A stretch of 64,000 nt of DNA, taken from assembly GCF_036248275.1 (NCBI RefSeq), contig NZ_CP109181.1:3348001-3412000 (forward strand), in the 5' to 3' direction. The DNA comes from Streptomyces sp. NBC_01716 (GTDB lineage: Bacteria; Actinomycetota; Actinomycetes; Streptomycetales; Streptomycetaceae). Below, in pieces: positions 18,626-26,764 of the stretch. The first letter of the stretch is position 1. Each line of letters begins with the position of its first letter. The notes under the pieces were generated by a model, which was given only the letters and a program-made list of their open reading frames with translations, ran no database searches and was not told where the DNA came from. Position numbers and translations under genes: made by a program.

Positions 18626-20851
18626 ATGGCTGGTTACGGGGGAGCGTCGACATACGAGGGCGGGTGGACACCGCCGGATCCGTCGGGGCGGCGCGACATG
18701 CCCCAACTGCTCCAGTTCGCACGGTGGTTGATCCACGCGCTCTTCGGCTTCACCGTGCTGGGCGGGATCGGCCTGCTCCTCTCGGCCGCCGACGCCGACG
18801 CGATGGACGCGGAGCTCATCGGCCTCACCGTATGGGCGGCGGCGCCCGGCACGGCCGGCTGGCTGCTGTCCCGGCGGCTGTGGACCGGCGGTGTGTGGGA
18901 GTGGCGGGCTCTGCTCGCCGTACAGGCGTGGCTGATCGCCGGAGGCATCTCCAACATCACCGAGGGCTCGGTCCAGGGCTTCACCCAACTCCTCCTGCCC
19001 ATACTGATCCTCGTCTTCCTGAGCCGCCCCGAGAGCCGGGAGTGGATCCGGCTCGATGGGGAACGGCGGGCGGAGCACCGGCGGTTCTCGTTCGCGCGGT
19101 TCATCAAGTGGCGCAGCGACGGGGGCCAGACGGCGCTCGAATACCTCGGGCTGTTCGTCCTCGTCGCGGCGATCATCGTCGGACTCACGGTGAGCGGCGT
19201 CGGCGGGCAGATATCCAACGGCCTCCAGTCCGCGGTCTGTTCGATCACGGGCGCGGCGTGCCCCGCGGCCGACGGCGACTCGGTCGAGGCGGGCGACGGC
19301 CAGGACGAACCCGGCGGCGACCAGGGCGATCCCGGAAACCCCGGCAACCCCGGTGACCCGGGCGATCCGCGGGACGGCGAGAACGGCGGCACCGTCCCCG
19401 TGAGCGTCGAGACCGACGAGGACCGCACCGACGCCGCCGCCGACGAACCCGGCTGGGAGGACGACCAGGCCGCCGCCGACGACGGCGATGACGGCGGGGA
19501 GGAGAAGGAGGACTGCGGGGGCTGGGGCTTCTTCTCCTGCGCGGGCGACCGGATCGGCCAGGTCGCCAAGGGCCTGGCGGTGGACGGCTTCTGGGGCGAC
19601 GTCACCGGCGTCTGGGACCTGGTCACCGACCCCGGCGGCACATGGGACGGGCTGAAGGACTACGGGAGCCACCTGGGCGACGAGTGGTCCGAGGACGCCA
19701 AGGACGCCGGCGACAAGTGGGCGAAGGGCGACTACCTCGACGCGCTGACCGACTGGGGCGGCGCGTCCGTGAACACGGTCGTCTCGGTCGGCGACGACAT
19801 CTTCGTCGGCGACGAGGTCCGCGACCGGTGGAACAACGGTGAGAAGACGCGGGCGGTCACCGACGTCGTATGGAACATCGGGTCCATCTTCATCCCCGGC
19901 TACAACGCGGCGAAGGTCGGCGGAAAACTCGGCAAGATCGGCAAGCTGGGCAAGCTCGGGAAACTGGGCAAGGCGGCCGACAAGGCGAGGGAGGCCGCCG
20001 AGCGGGCCCGGAAGGCCGCGGAGAAGGGCGACGTCAAGGCGGCCGACAAGGCGGCGAAGGAAGCCCAGCAGCACGCCGACGACGCCGAGAAGGAGCTGGC
20101 CGAGAAGGGCTGTGTGATCAGCTCCGGCCCGATCGGCGGCCGGCTCCCGGGCGGGTCCGGCGGGTCCGGCGGGTCCGGTACCAAGACTCCCTCGCTCAGC
20201 GGCGGGGTCAACGCCGCCGGACGGACCGTGGCGGTCTACCGGGCGAACGGCGTCCCCGTACTCCTGCCGTTCGAGAAGAAGTGCGACGGCGCGAGCCAGG
20301 AGGAGATCGACGCCGCCGAACAGGCCAAGAAGGACGCCGAAGCGGCGAAGGAAGCGCAGAAGGAGGCCGGCCGCAAGGCGGTCTCCAAGTGGAAGAAGCC
20401 GTCCTGGTACGGCGATCTGAAGAACCCCCGCAAGGGCTCCGCCGATCTCGGTGACGGCAAGTGGAAGACGAAGAAGTCGGTCGCGTACAACCCGGCGATG
20501 GAGCGCTGGATGCGGTTCCAGGAGCAGGTCTCCGGGGTGAAGCGCGGCAAGGAGTACTCGGTGAAGGACCCCGACACCGGCCGCGACGTGGACTTCGACG
20601 GCTGGGACTCCGCCGGGCAGAAGTACAAGGAGGCGAAGTTCGGCTACGGGGGCAAGGTCCGCCCGGATGGCACTCTGGAACCCGCACAGGCCACCAAGTG
20701 GGTCGAGCAGGCGCGGCGCCAGGTGCGGGCGGCGAACGGCAAGCCGGTTGAATGGAACTTCTCCAACAAGCAGGCCGCCGACGCCGCACAGAAGGCGTTC
20801 GACGATGCCGGGGTGGACGTGGACGTCGTCCACACGCCCTGGAAGAAGTGA
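18626..20851 (+). CDS. Polymorphic toxin: membrane/Flp-pilin-like N terminus, Tox-REase-5-like nuclease C terminus
   Basis: 741 residues in distinct blocks. Residues 30-140 hold about four hydrophobic helices. Around 168-190, GQTALEYLGLFVLVAAIIVG resembles the type III signal and stalk of Flp/Fap pilins. An acidic Gly/Asp/Pro spacer (GDPGNPGNPGDPGDP, about 235-250) follows. The central part ends in a Lys/Ala helix with KLGK repeats (about 430-490) and a GGSGGSGGSG linker. The last 130 residues fit a restriction-endonuclease-fold toxin: VSGVKRGKEYSV, VDFDGW (about 655) and KEAKFGYGG (about 667) supply the D...ExK catalytic set. The following gene looks like Imm52, the usual partner of Tox-REase-5. 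Start ATG 18626 has a G-rich ribosome site; GTG 18602 is possible. Delivery route is unknown. Confidence 0.82.
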   Translation: MAGYGGASTYEGGWTPPDPSGRRDMPQLLQFARWLIHALFGFTVLGGIGLLLSAADADAMDAELIGLTVWAAAPGTAGWLLSRRLWTGGVWEWRALLAVQAWLIAGGISNITEGSVQGFTQLLLPILILVFLSRPESREWIRLDGERRAEHRRFSFARFIKWRSDGGQTALEYLGLFVLVAAIIVGLTVSGVGGQISNGLQSAVCSITGAACPAADGDSVEAGDGQDEPGGDQGDPGNPGNPGDPGDPRDGENGGTVPVSVETDEDRTDAAADEPGWEDDQAAADDGDDGGEEKEDCGGWGFFSCAGDRIGQVAKGLAVDGFWGDVTGVWDLVTDPGGTWDGLKDYGSHLGDEWSEDAKDAGDKWAKGDYLDALTDWGGASVNTVVSVGDDIFVGDEVRDRWNNGEKTRAVTDVVWNIGSIFIPGYNAAKVGGKLGKIGKLGKLGKLGKAADKAREAAERARKAAEKGDVKAADKAAKEAQQHADDAEKELAEKGCVISSGPIGGRLPGGSGGSGGSGTKTPSLSGGVNAAGRTVAVYRANGVPVLLPFEKKCDGASQEEIDAAEQAKKDAEAAKEAQKEAGRKAVSKWKKPSWYGDLKNPRKGSADLGDGKWKTKKSVAYNPAMERWMRFQEQVSGVKRGKEYSVKDPDTGRDVDFDGWDSAGQKYKEAKFGYGGKVRPDGTLEPAQATKWVEQARRQVRAANGKPVEWNFSNKQAADAAQKAFDDAGVDVDVVHTPWKK

Positions 20852-20896
20852 GAAGCGGGAAGCAGGAGCACGATCGGAGTGGCGGGAGTGTCGAGC

Positions 20897-21610
20897 ATGG
20901 CGAGCGAGACCATCGTGAAGGCGTCCTGGGGACCCAGGCCCGAGTCCTCCCAGGAGCTGGCCGGGCACTGGCTGGCCCTGCTGGGGCGGCTGACGGACCT
21001 GTCGGGAGGCGACCTGGCCGAGTGGCGGTGGGACACCGACGGCGCCGCGCCCGGCGAGACCGTGCCGGATGAGGTGGGCGCCTTCGCGGCGGCGATCGAG
21101 GCGGCCAACCCGCACGACGACGCGGACATCATCGGCCGCACGGGTGTCGTCGTGGCCAGGCGGCAGGACGGCGGATACGCGCAGCTCAAGGTGGGGGCGG
21201 GCGGTACGGACGGATACACCCCGTTCAACGCGACGCTGCTGCTCTTCCCCGGCTCCCCGGGCGCCGCGGCGCCGCTCGCGGACCGGCTCCCCGAGGCGCT
21301 GGCCGCCGTGGCCGACGTCTGGGACGCGGACACCGGGAGCGCGCACGACCGCGAGCTGTTCAACGCGCTGAAGTCCGCGTACGGGCTGCGGGCCTCGCAC
21401 CCGCGCTGCGGCTGGGCCGTCTTCGTGTCGGCGAACCGGGCCGCGCGGGTCCCCGCAGACCTGGCCGCGCCACGCCTGGCAGCCGGGCCCGGCGGAGTCG
21501 TACTGAATATCGGTCCTTCCACGGACGCGGTGCTCGCGGCGCACAAGACGCTAGCCGACGCGGGCGTGCTGGAACCGCTGCCCACGCCGGCGGACCGGCC
21601 GAAGCTGTGA
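20897..21610 (+). CDS. Imm52-family immunity protein (probable)
   Basis: 237 residues, starting 45 bases after the toxin gene on the same strand. Features such as VKASWGPRPESSQELAGHWLALLGRL at the N terminus and the acidic, globular, signal-less make-up fit the Imm52 group, which protects against Tox-REase-5 toxins. Position directly downstream of the toxin supports a neutralising role in the cytosol. I start at ATG 20897, with GGGAG eight bases upstream; GTG 20879 with AGGAG ten bases upstream is an alternative. Recognition is from memory of the family plus context, not a search. Confidence 0.72.
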   Translation: MASETIVKASWGPRPESSQELAGHWLALLGRLTDLSGGDLAEWRWDTDGAAPGETVPDEVGAFAAAIEAANPHDDADIIGRTGVVVARRQDGGYAQLKVGAGGTDGYTPFNATLLLFPGSPGAAAPLADRLPEALAAVADVWDADTGSAHDRELFNALKSAYGLRASHPRCGWAVFVSANRAARVPADLAAPRLAAGPGGVVLNIGPSTDAVLAAHKTLADAGVLEPLPTPADRPKL

Positions 21611-22119
21611 CCTCGGGGGCTTCGGGGGCCGGGGCACCGGGACGCGACCCGCTCGCGTTCAAGGCGGCGGTCGACGCGCGGACCGCCGCCGTCGAACGGC
21701 TCGCCACCGCGCCGTACGCCCCGCCCTGGCCGGACGGCGTGGACCCGGGCCGGTCCGGCGCGGGGGCGGACTTCGCGATCGTCGCGCTGCGGGTCAGCCC
21801 CGACTTCCACGAGGACGAGGACGGCGAACTCCACGCGGCCGTCACCGACGAGTACGAGACCGAGCTCTGGGGCGTCGTCCTCGCCCTCGACACCCGGTGG
21901 GGCGCACACCTGACCGTCGGCCTTGAGGAGGACGGCGACCGGCATCTGGCCGGGGAGCCGGTGCCGCCCTTCCACGCGGCCCTGTTCGACCTGGGCTACT
22001 ACGGCGACCTTCAGACATGGCGGGTGGGCGGGCGGCTGGTCGCCGTCGGTGTGGGGCAGCCGGACGCGGAGGAGCCCGTGGTGCTGTTCGCGGCGGTCAG
22101 CGGCGCGCCGGGCGCCTGA
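21607..22119 (+). CDS. Hypothetical protein coupled to the toxin-immunity genes
   Basis: 170 residues, acidic, with no signal peptide or membrane helix. Its GTG start overlaps the TGA of the immunity gene (GTGA), so translation is coupled and the protein belongs to the toxin locus. The middle reads FAIVALRVSPDFHEDEDGELHAAVTDEYETELWGVVLALDTRWGAHLTVGLEEDG. No family is recognised. A second immunity factor or a modulator of the toxin is the obvious guess, but nothing in the sequence proves it. Confidence 0.7.
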   Translation: MTSGASGAGAPGRDPLAFKAAVDARTAAVERLATAPYAPPWPDGVDPGRSGAGADFAIVALRVSPDFHEDEDGELHAAVTDEYETELWGVVLALDTRWGAHLTVGLEEDGDRHLAGEPVPPFHAALFDLGYYGDLQTWRVGGRLVAVGVGQPDAEEPVVLFAAVSGAPGA

Positions 22120-22140
22120 GGACGCTCAGGGCGCACCCGG

Positions 22141-22722
22141 TCAGTCCTGGTCCTTGTCCCCCGGTTCCTTGGGCTCCTCCGGCTTCTTCTTCAACATCTC
22201 CGGTATCCCGGACGCCTCAGGCTTCTCGGATGCCTCAGGCTTCTTGGACGTCTCAGCCTTCGCGCGCTTCTCAGGCGCCGTCCCAGCAGTCCCAGCCGTC
22301 TTCTTCGGCCCGCCGGCCTGCTGCTCCGCGCCCTTGAGCTGGGCGTCCAGCAGCAGCTGGTCCAGGTCGGTGATCTCGTCCGCGTAGATCTGCGAGAGCG
22401 GTTGCGGCCCGACGTACTGCTGGCAGTTGCACTGCGCGAGCTCGTACCGCTTCGGCTTCTTGTTCTCGTCCCAGGCCGTCGCCACTTCCACGTTCTCGTG
22501 GCACTTGCCCTGCTTGTCGTGCTTGGCGAGATGGTGCGTACACCCGCAGACGGGCTCCGGCGGCCTGTGTGACTCCTCCAAGGCGAGCCGGCCGCCCTCG
22601 ACGAGCTTGATGCGCTCCACTCTTCGCTCGTGCCTGGTGCGCAGCGCGCTCCGGCCCGTATCGGCGACCCAGCTGAAGCCACCGACCATGAAGAAGACGA
22701 AAATCCACCACAGCCAGTTCAT
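22141..22722 (-). CDS. Membrane-anchored protein with Cys/His motif, unknown function
   Basis: 193 residues. One N-terminal helix (NWLWWIFVFFMVGGFSWVA) is followed by a basic stretch (RTRHERRVERIKL). A potential metal-binding cluster comes next: CGCTHHLAKHDKQGKCHE at about 60-77, then CNCQQYVG at about 99-106. The C-terminal 70 residues are Lys/Pro/Glu-rich with repeats of KPEASEKPEASG, likely disordered. I know no function for this actinobacterial type. ATG 22722 has AAGGGG upstream. It is convergent with the toxin operon, ending 21 bases after it. Confidence 0.75.
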   Translation of the reverse strand: MNWLWWIFVFFMVGGFSWVADTGRSALRTRHERRVERIKLVEGGRLALEESHRPPEPVCGCTHHLAKHDKQGKCHENVEVATAWDENKKPKRYELAQCNCQQYVGPQPLSQIYADEITDLDQLLLDAQLKGAEQQAGGPKKTAGTAGTAPEKRAKAETSKKPEASEKPEASGIPEMLKKKPEEPKEPGDKDQD

Positions 22723-22864
22723 CCGCCGCCCCTTCACCCCTGAAATGGCGCATGCGTTCCACCCAGGATAGAACGGACCGCGTAGGAACGACCTCAGAGA
22801 GCGGGGGGCGACTTCGGGACACATCCGGACATCACCCGTCGCTCATGTCCCGTAAATCACCGTC

Positions 22865-23503
22865 TCAGCGGTGGGCGCCGCCGCGTCCGCGCTCGGGTGC
22901 CGGGCTCAGTACGTGCCCGGCCCACCGCTGGTGGAGTACGGCCCTGATCGCGCCGAGCACGCCGATGACCAGCGCTATCACGCCGATCCCGACGAGATAC
23001 GCCACCTCGCCCAGGCCCGCGGAATCCGGCTGGCCACCGCCGGTCAGGGCCAGCACCAGCCCTGCGACGCACAGCGCTACGGACATTCCCAGCCACATCG
23101 CGCTGCGGGCGCCCGCCCGCAGCCGGTGGTCGTTCTCGGGGTCGTACGCCAGTTCGGCCCAGGCGTCGAGCCTCTCGCGTACGGCCTGGTCCCTGGCGAC
23201 GGCGAACCCGACGCCGATCACGGCCGGGACCAGGACCATCACACCGAGGACCAGTTCGACCAACCCAGTGATGTAGTCGGCTGTCCGGTCCTCGAAATGG
23301 CCGAGCCCGAGGCTGACCAGGATCCATCCCAGCGCCGCCCCGAGCCCGAGCGACCAGAGCAGCAGCATCCGGGCGACGGAGAGACCGTGCCGCTGCAACT
23401 CCGCCATCGCGGCAGCCCGGTCCGCGAGTAAGGACTCCAGGTCGGGCCAGTCGTAGACGTCCGCGGGCGGCGGTGGGGGCGGCAGCGGCGCACGACGGAA
23501 CAT
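22865..23503 (-). CDS. Four-helix membrane protein, unknown function
   Basis: 212 residues. A Pro-rich N terminus (APLPPPPPPADVYDWPDLESLLADRAAAM) is followed by two helical pairs: about residues 43-66 and 77-101, then 134-154 and 165-187. A cytoplasmic loop (ARDQAVRERLDAWAELAYDPENDHRLRAGARSA) separates the pairs. No motif suggests a function. It is read in the same direction as the preceding and following minus-strand genes but separated by 94-142 bp. Confidence 0.72.
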   Translation of the reverse strand: MFRRAPLPPPPPPADVYDWPDLESLLADRAAAMAELQRHGLSVARMLLLWSLGLGAALGWILVSLGLGHFEDRTADYITGLVELVLGVMVLVPAVIGVGFAVARDQAVRERLDAWAELAYDPENDHRLRAGARSAMWLGMSVALCVAGLVLALTGGGQPDSAGLGEVAYLVGIGVIALVIGVLGAIRAVLHQRWAGHVLSPAPERGRGGAHR

Positions 23504-23540
23504 CCGGGGAGGTTATCGCCCGTGATCATCGCGGGGCGGA

Positions 23541-23579
23541 CCGGGGATCACCGCCGGGGATCACCGCCGGGGATCACCG
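23541..23579. repeat. Three perfect 13-bp tandem repeats
   Basis: CCGGGGATCACCG occurs three times in direct succession, plus three bases of a fourth copy, in the gap between the sigma gene end (23598) and the membrane protein start (23503). Each unit contains GATC. It may be slippage-derived or a binding array; no other copy was noticed in the window. Confidence 0.85.
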
Positions 23580-23597
23580 CCGCGTGGGCCATTCGGG

Positions 23598-24860
23598 TCA
23601 GAGCCCGGCGGCGCGCTCCTCCAGCAGCGTGCGTTCCCGTTCGTTGCGGGCCAGCCCTGCCGCCCGTACGAACTCGGCCCGCGCCTCCTCCGTGCGCCCC
23701 AGCCTCGCCAGCAGATCCCCGCGCACGCTCGGCAGCAGGTGGTAGCCCTTGAGCGCGGGCACCGCCGCCAGCTCGTCGACCAGCGCCAGGCCCTCGGCCG
23801 GCCCTTCGGCCATCGAGACGGCGACCGCGCGGTTCAGCTCCACGACGGGCGAGGGGGTGAGCGCGGCGAGCCGCCCGTACAGCGCGGCGATCATGGTCCA
23901 GTCGGTGTCCTCGTACGTCGCGGCCCCCGCGTGACACGCGGCGATCGCCGCCTGGAGCGCGTACGGGCCGGGGGCGCCGCCCAGCGCGCCGGCCCGGGTC
24001 AGGGCGTCCACACCACGGCGGATCAGCAGCCGGTCCCAGCGGGAGCGGTTCTGGTCGGCCAGCAGGACGGGCGCGCCGTCGGGGCCGGTACGGGTGGCCG
24101 TACGGGACGCCTGGAGCTCCAACAGGGCTGCCAGGGCGTGTACTTCGGGCTCCTTGGGCATCAGTGCGCTCAGTACGCGCGCCAGCCGCAGCGCGTCCTC
24201 GCACAGGCCAGGACGCAGCAGGTCGTCCCCGGCTGTGGCCGAGTAACCCTCGTTGAAGATGAGGTAGATGACCTCCAGCACGGACGCCAGGCGCGCGTCG
24301 CGCTCGGCGCCGTACGGCACTTCGAAGGGGACGCCCGCCTTGGCGAGGGTCCGCTTGGCGCGCACGATGCGCTGGGCGACGGTGGGCTCCGGCACCAGAA
24401 AGGCGCGGGCGATCTCCTCGGTGGTGAGGCCGCCGAGCAGCCGCAGCGTGAGGGCGAGGCGCGCCTCGGTGGACAGGACCGGGTGGCAGGAGACGAAGAC
24501 GAGCCGCAGCAGGTCGTCGTCGATGTCGTCCGCCTCGGCGGGCTCGGGCGGCGGAGCGGTTTCCTCAAGGGTGCGGCCGACCTCGGCGAGCTTGCGCGCG
24601 TACGTCTCGCGGCGGCGTACGAGATCGATGGCCCGGCGCCGGGCGGTGGCCATGAGCCAGGCACCGGGATTGTCCGGGACCCCTGATCGGGGCCACTGTT
24701 CAAGGGCGGCGACGAGAGCGTCCTGCGCCAGTTCCTCGGCGATGCCCACGTCACGTACGACGCGTGCGACGGCGGCGATGATCCTGGACTGCTCTATCCG
24801 GAACACCGCTTCCACCGCGCCCGCACTGCCGCCGCCCTCGCCGTCTGCCGTCACGGCCAC
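23598..24860 (-). CDS. ECF42-type RNA polymerase sigma factor with long C-terminal extension
   Basis: 420 residues, about twice a normal ECF sigma. Region 2 (IAEELAQDALVAALEQWPRSGVPDNPGAWLMATARRRAIDLVRRR) and region 4 (LTLRLLGGLTTEEIARAFLVPEPTVAQRIVRAKRTL) fill the first 190 residues. A helical, TPR-like domain follows (LASVLEVIYLIFNEGYSATAGDDLLR, then repeats around LNRAVAVSMAEGPAEGLALVDELA). This extension defines group ECF42, which is controlled without a classical anti-sigma factor. The YciI-like gene upstream (24922-25275) is the group's standard partner, and its promoter carries the ECF42 motif, so the pair is probably self-activating. GTG 24860 is the chosen start. Confidence 0.92.
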   Translation of the reverse strand: MAVTADGEGGGSAGAVEAVFRIEQSRIIAAVARVVRDVGIAEELAQDALVAALEQWPRSGVPDNPGAWLMATARRRAIDLVRRRETYARKLAEVGRTLEETAPPPEPAEADDIDDDLLRLVFVSCHPVLSTEARLALTLRLLGGLTTEEIARAFLVPEPTVAQRIVRAKRTLAKAGVPFEVPYGAERDARLASVLEVIYLIFNEGYSATAGDDLLRPGLCEDALRLARVLSALMPKEPEVHALAALLELQASRTATRTGPDGAPVLLADQNRSRWDRLLIRRGVDALTRAGALGGAPGPYALQAAIAACHAGAATYEDTDWTMIAALYGRLAALTPSPVVELNRAVAVSMAEGPAEGLALVDELAAVPALKGYHLLPSVRGDLLARLGRTEEARAEFVRAAGLARNERERTLLEERAAGL

Positions 24861-24921
24861 CCATCAGAACACCAAGGGCGGACGGACGCCAGCGCGGGGT
24901 GGCGGGCGTGCGGGCCGGGGG

Positions 24922-25275
24922 TTACTCGCCGATCTCGCGCACCTGGACCGAGATCGTCCAGGTGTCCTCGTGGATCTGCAGGAACCGCTTGCTCCACTCG
25001 ACGGCCTCGGCCTGGTTCTTGGCCTGGAGGATCGAGTAGCCGCCGATGACTTCCTTGGCCTCGGTGAAGGGCCCGTCGGTGACGGAGAGCTTCCCGCCGG
25101 ACCACAGGACACGGGTGCCCTGCGCGGACGGGGTGAGTCCGGCGGTCTCCAGCATGACCCCGGCCTTGTTCATCTCTTCGATGAGCACGCCCATGCGGTC
25201 CATCAGTTCGGCGCTGGGGCCCTCGGAAGGAGCGTTGTTCTCGTCCAGGTGGATCGTGGTCAGATAGCGCGGCAT
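24922..25275 (-). CDS. YciI/DGPF-domain protein, partner of the ECF42 sigma factor
   Basis: 117 residues of ferredoxin-like fold. The DGPF motif itself is visible (VTDGPFTEAKEVIGGYSILQAKN), after MPRYLTTIHLDEN and before a VEWSKRFLQIHEDTWTISVQVREI tail. Genes of this family sit immediately upstream of ECF42 sigma genes and are transcribed by them in S. venezuelae; their biochemical role is unclear. It starts at ATG 25275 with GAGGAG upstream, 62 bp before the sigma gene. Confidence 0.9.
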   Translation of the reverse strand: MPRYLTTIHLDENNAPSEGPSAELMDRMGVLIEEMNKAGVMLETAGLTPSAQGTRVLWSGGKLSVTDGPFTEAKEVIGGYSILQAKNQAEAVEWSKRFLQIHEDTWTISVQVREIGE

Positions 25276-25327
25276 GGTGACTCCTCGGTGTGCGGTGGCG
25301 GGGCTGTTTCCCGCCTCTCACCCTTGC

Positions 25328-25354
25328 GTCGAACAGGCCGGGCCGGGATCGACA
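25328..25354 (-). promoter_or_regulatory. ECF42-type promoter of the YciI-sigma operon
   Basis: Minus strand: TGTCGA (25354-25349), a 17-base spacer, CGAC (25331-25328). The published ECF42 target motif in S. venezuelae has TGTCGA at -35 and CGA/TC at -10. It lies about 50 bp upstream of the YciI ATG, which argues for autoregulation. Confidence 0.75.
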
Positions 25355-25363
25355 CACGCCGCG

Positions 25364-25380
25364 ACTTTTCTTCGAAAAGT
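25364..25380. terminator. AT-rich hairpin after the tsaD operon
   Basis: ACTTTTC-TTC-GAAAAGT, 7-bp arms, immediately downstream of the small gene ending at 25399 and just upstream of the ECF42 -35 element. It may end the tsaD transcript or serve as an operator of the ECF42 promoter; the stem is short for a terminator. Confidence 0.4.
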
Positions 25381-25398
25381 TTCCGGCGGCGGTCCGGA

Positions 25399-25650
25399 TC
25401 AGTCGGCCGTCTCGAACCGCCAGCGGTGCACGGCCCGCGCCACCAGGTCATCGGCCGGCTCCGGGATCTCGGGCAGGTCCGCGTCGTACGGGGCGTCCCA
25501 CCAGGTCATCACCAGCACCCGGCCGCCGGGCGCGGTGAGCGTCTCGCGGCGCTCCGGGGCGGGGGCGAGGTCCGCTTCGCGGGCCCACGCCAGCAGTTCG
25601 GCGCCCCGCCCGGGGGCGGCCTTGGCCTCCCACATCAGCGCGACGGTCAT
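25399..25650 (-). CDS. Small protein resembling the ABM/ferredoxin-like fold
   Basis: 83 residues starting MTVALMWEAKAAPGRGAELLAWARE, followed by a strand-rich middle (GRVLVMTWWDAPYD) and ending VARAVHRWRFETAD. The alternation resembles antibiotic-biosynthesis-monooxygenase-like or EthD-like ferredoxin folds, but no catalytic residues can be assigned. It begins 10 bases after the tsaD stop codon and is probably the last gene of that operon. The function is unknown. Confidence 0.7.
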   Translation of the reverse strand: MTVALMWEAKAAPGRGAELLAWAREADLAPAPERRETLTAPGGRVLVMTWWDAPYDADLPEIPEPADDLVARAVHRWRFETAD

Positions 25651-25660
25651 CAGTCGGCGG

Positions 25661-26764
25661 TCATGAGTAGAGGTTCTCCTTGCTGACCTCGTGCACATGG
25701 TCGTGGTCGTGCGTGTGGCCCTGTCCCGGTACATGGGTCTCCGTCACCGGCAGCGAGGAGTCCGCCGACAGGTCCCAGTCCGAAGCGGGCCGGTTCCGCG
25801 CCACCATCTCGGCGCCGAGCGCGGCGACCATCGCGCCGTTGTCCGTGCAGAGTCCGGGCCGCGGCACCCGCAGCCGGATGCCCGCCCGTTCGCACCGGTC
25901 GGCGGCCAGCGCCCGCAGCCGGGAGTTGGCCGCGACACCGCCGCCGATCATCAGGTGGTCCACGCCCTCGTCCTTGCAGGCGCGCACCGCCTTTCGCGTC
26001 AGCACGTCCACCACCGCCTCCTGGAAGGACGCGGCCACGTCCCGTACGGGCACGTCCTCGCCCGCCGCCCGCTTCGCCTCGATCCAGCGGGCGACCGAGG
26101 TCTTGAGCCCGGAGAAGGAGAAGTCGTACGGCGCGTCGCGCGGGCCGGTGAGTCCCCTCGGGAAGGCGATCGCCGCCGGGTCGCCCTCGCGTGCGAGCCG
26201 GTCGATCACCGGGCCGCCGGGGAAGCCCAGCTGGAGCACGCGCGCGATCTTGTCGAAGGCCTCGCCCGCCGCGTCGTCGATGGTCGCGCCCATCGGCCGT
26301 ACGTCCGCGGTGATGTCCGGCGCGAGCAGCAGCGACGAGTGCCCGCCGCTGACCAGCAGCGCCATCGTCGGCTCGGGCAGCGGCCCGTGCTCCAGCTGGT
26401 CGACGCAGATGTGGGAGGCGAGGTGGTTCACGCCGTAGAGCGGCTTGCCGAGCGCGTACGCGTACGCCTTCGCGGCCGACACCCCGACCAGCAGCGCCCC
26501 GGCCAGCCCGGGACCTGCCGTGACCGCGATCCCGTCGAGGTCGCGGGCGCTCACCCCCGCCTCCTGCAGGGCGCGCTCGACCGTCGGCACCATGGCCTCC
26601 AGGTGCGCGCGCGAGGCGACCTCGGGGACGACACCGCCGAAGCGCGCGTGCTCGTCCACGCTGGAGGCGATGGCGTCGGCGAGCAGGGTCGTACCGCGGA
26701 CGATGCCCACGCCCGTCTCGTCGCACGAGGTCTCGATGCCGAGGACGAGAGGTTCGTCAGCCAT
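25661..26764 (-). CDS. tsaD: tRNA N6-adenosine threonylcarbamoyltransferase TsaD
   Basis: 367 residues of the Kae1/Qri7/YgjD family, which transfers the threonylcarbamoyl group to A37 of ANN-decoding tRNAs. Present are [11 protein letters not shown] at the N terminus, the metal motif [57 protein letters not shown], and [14 protein letters not shown]. Oddly, the protein ends in a His-rich tail, [12 protein letters not shown], after the usual family end. It overlaps rimI by 8 bp and works with TsaB and TsaE, encoded upstream. Confidence 0.96.
   Translation of the reverse strand: MADEPLVLGIETSCDETGVGIVRGTTLLADAIASSVDEHARFGGVVPEVASRAHLEAMVPTVERALQEAGVSARDLDGIAVTAGPGLAGALLVGVSAAKAYAYALGKPLYGVNHLASHICVDQLEHGPLPEPTMALLVSGGHSSLLLAPDITADVRPMGATIDDAAGEAFDKIARVLQLGFPGGPVIDRLAREGDPAAIAFPRGLTGPRDAPYDFSFSGLKTSVARWIEAKRAAGEDVPVRDVAASFQEAVVDVLTRKAVRACKDEGVDHLMIGGGVAANSRLRALAADRCERAGIRLRVPRPGLCTDNGAMVAALGAEMVARNRPASDWDLSADSSLPVTETHVPGQGHTHDHDHVHEVSKENLYS

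Noticed and set aside
18470-21544. 1024-codon minus-strand frame over the toxin locus
   Set aside because: Antisense shadow of the toxin and immunity genes; the plus-strand genes have recognisable domains and ribosome sites.
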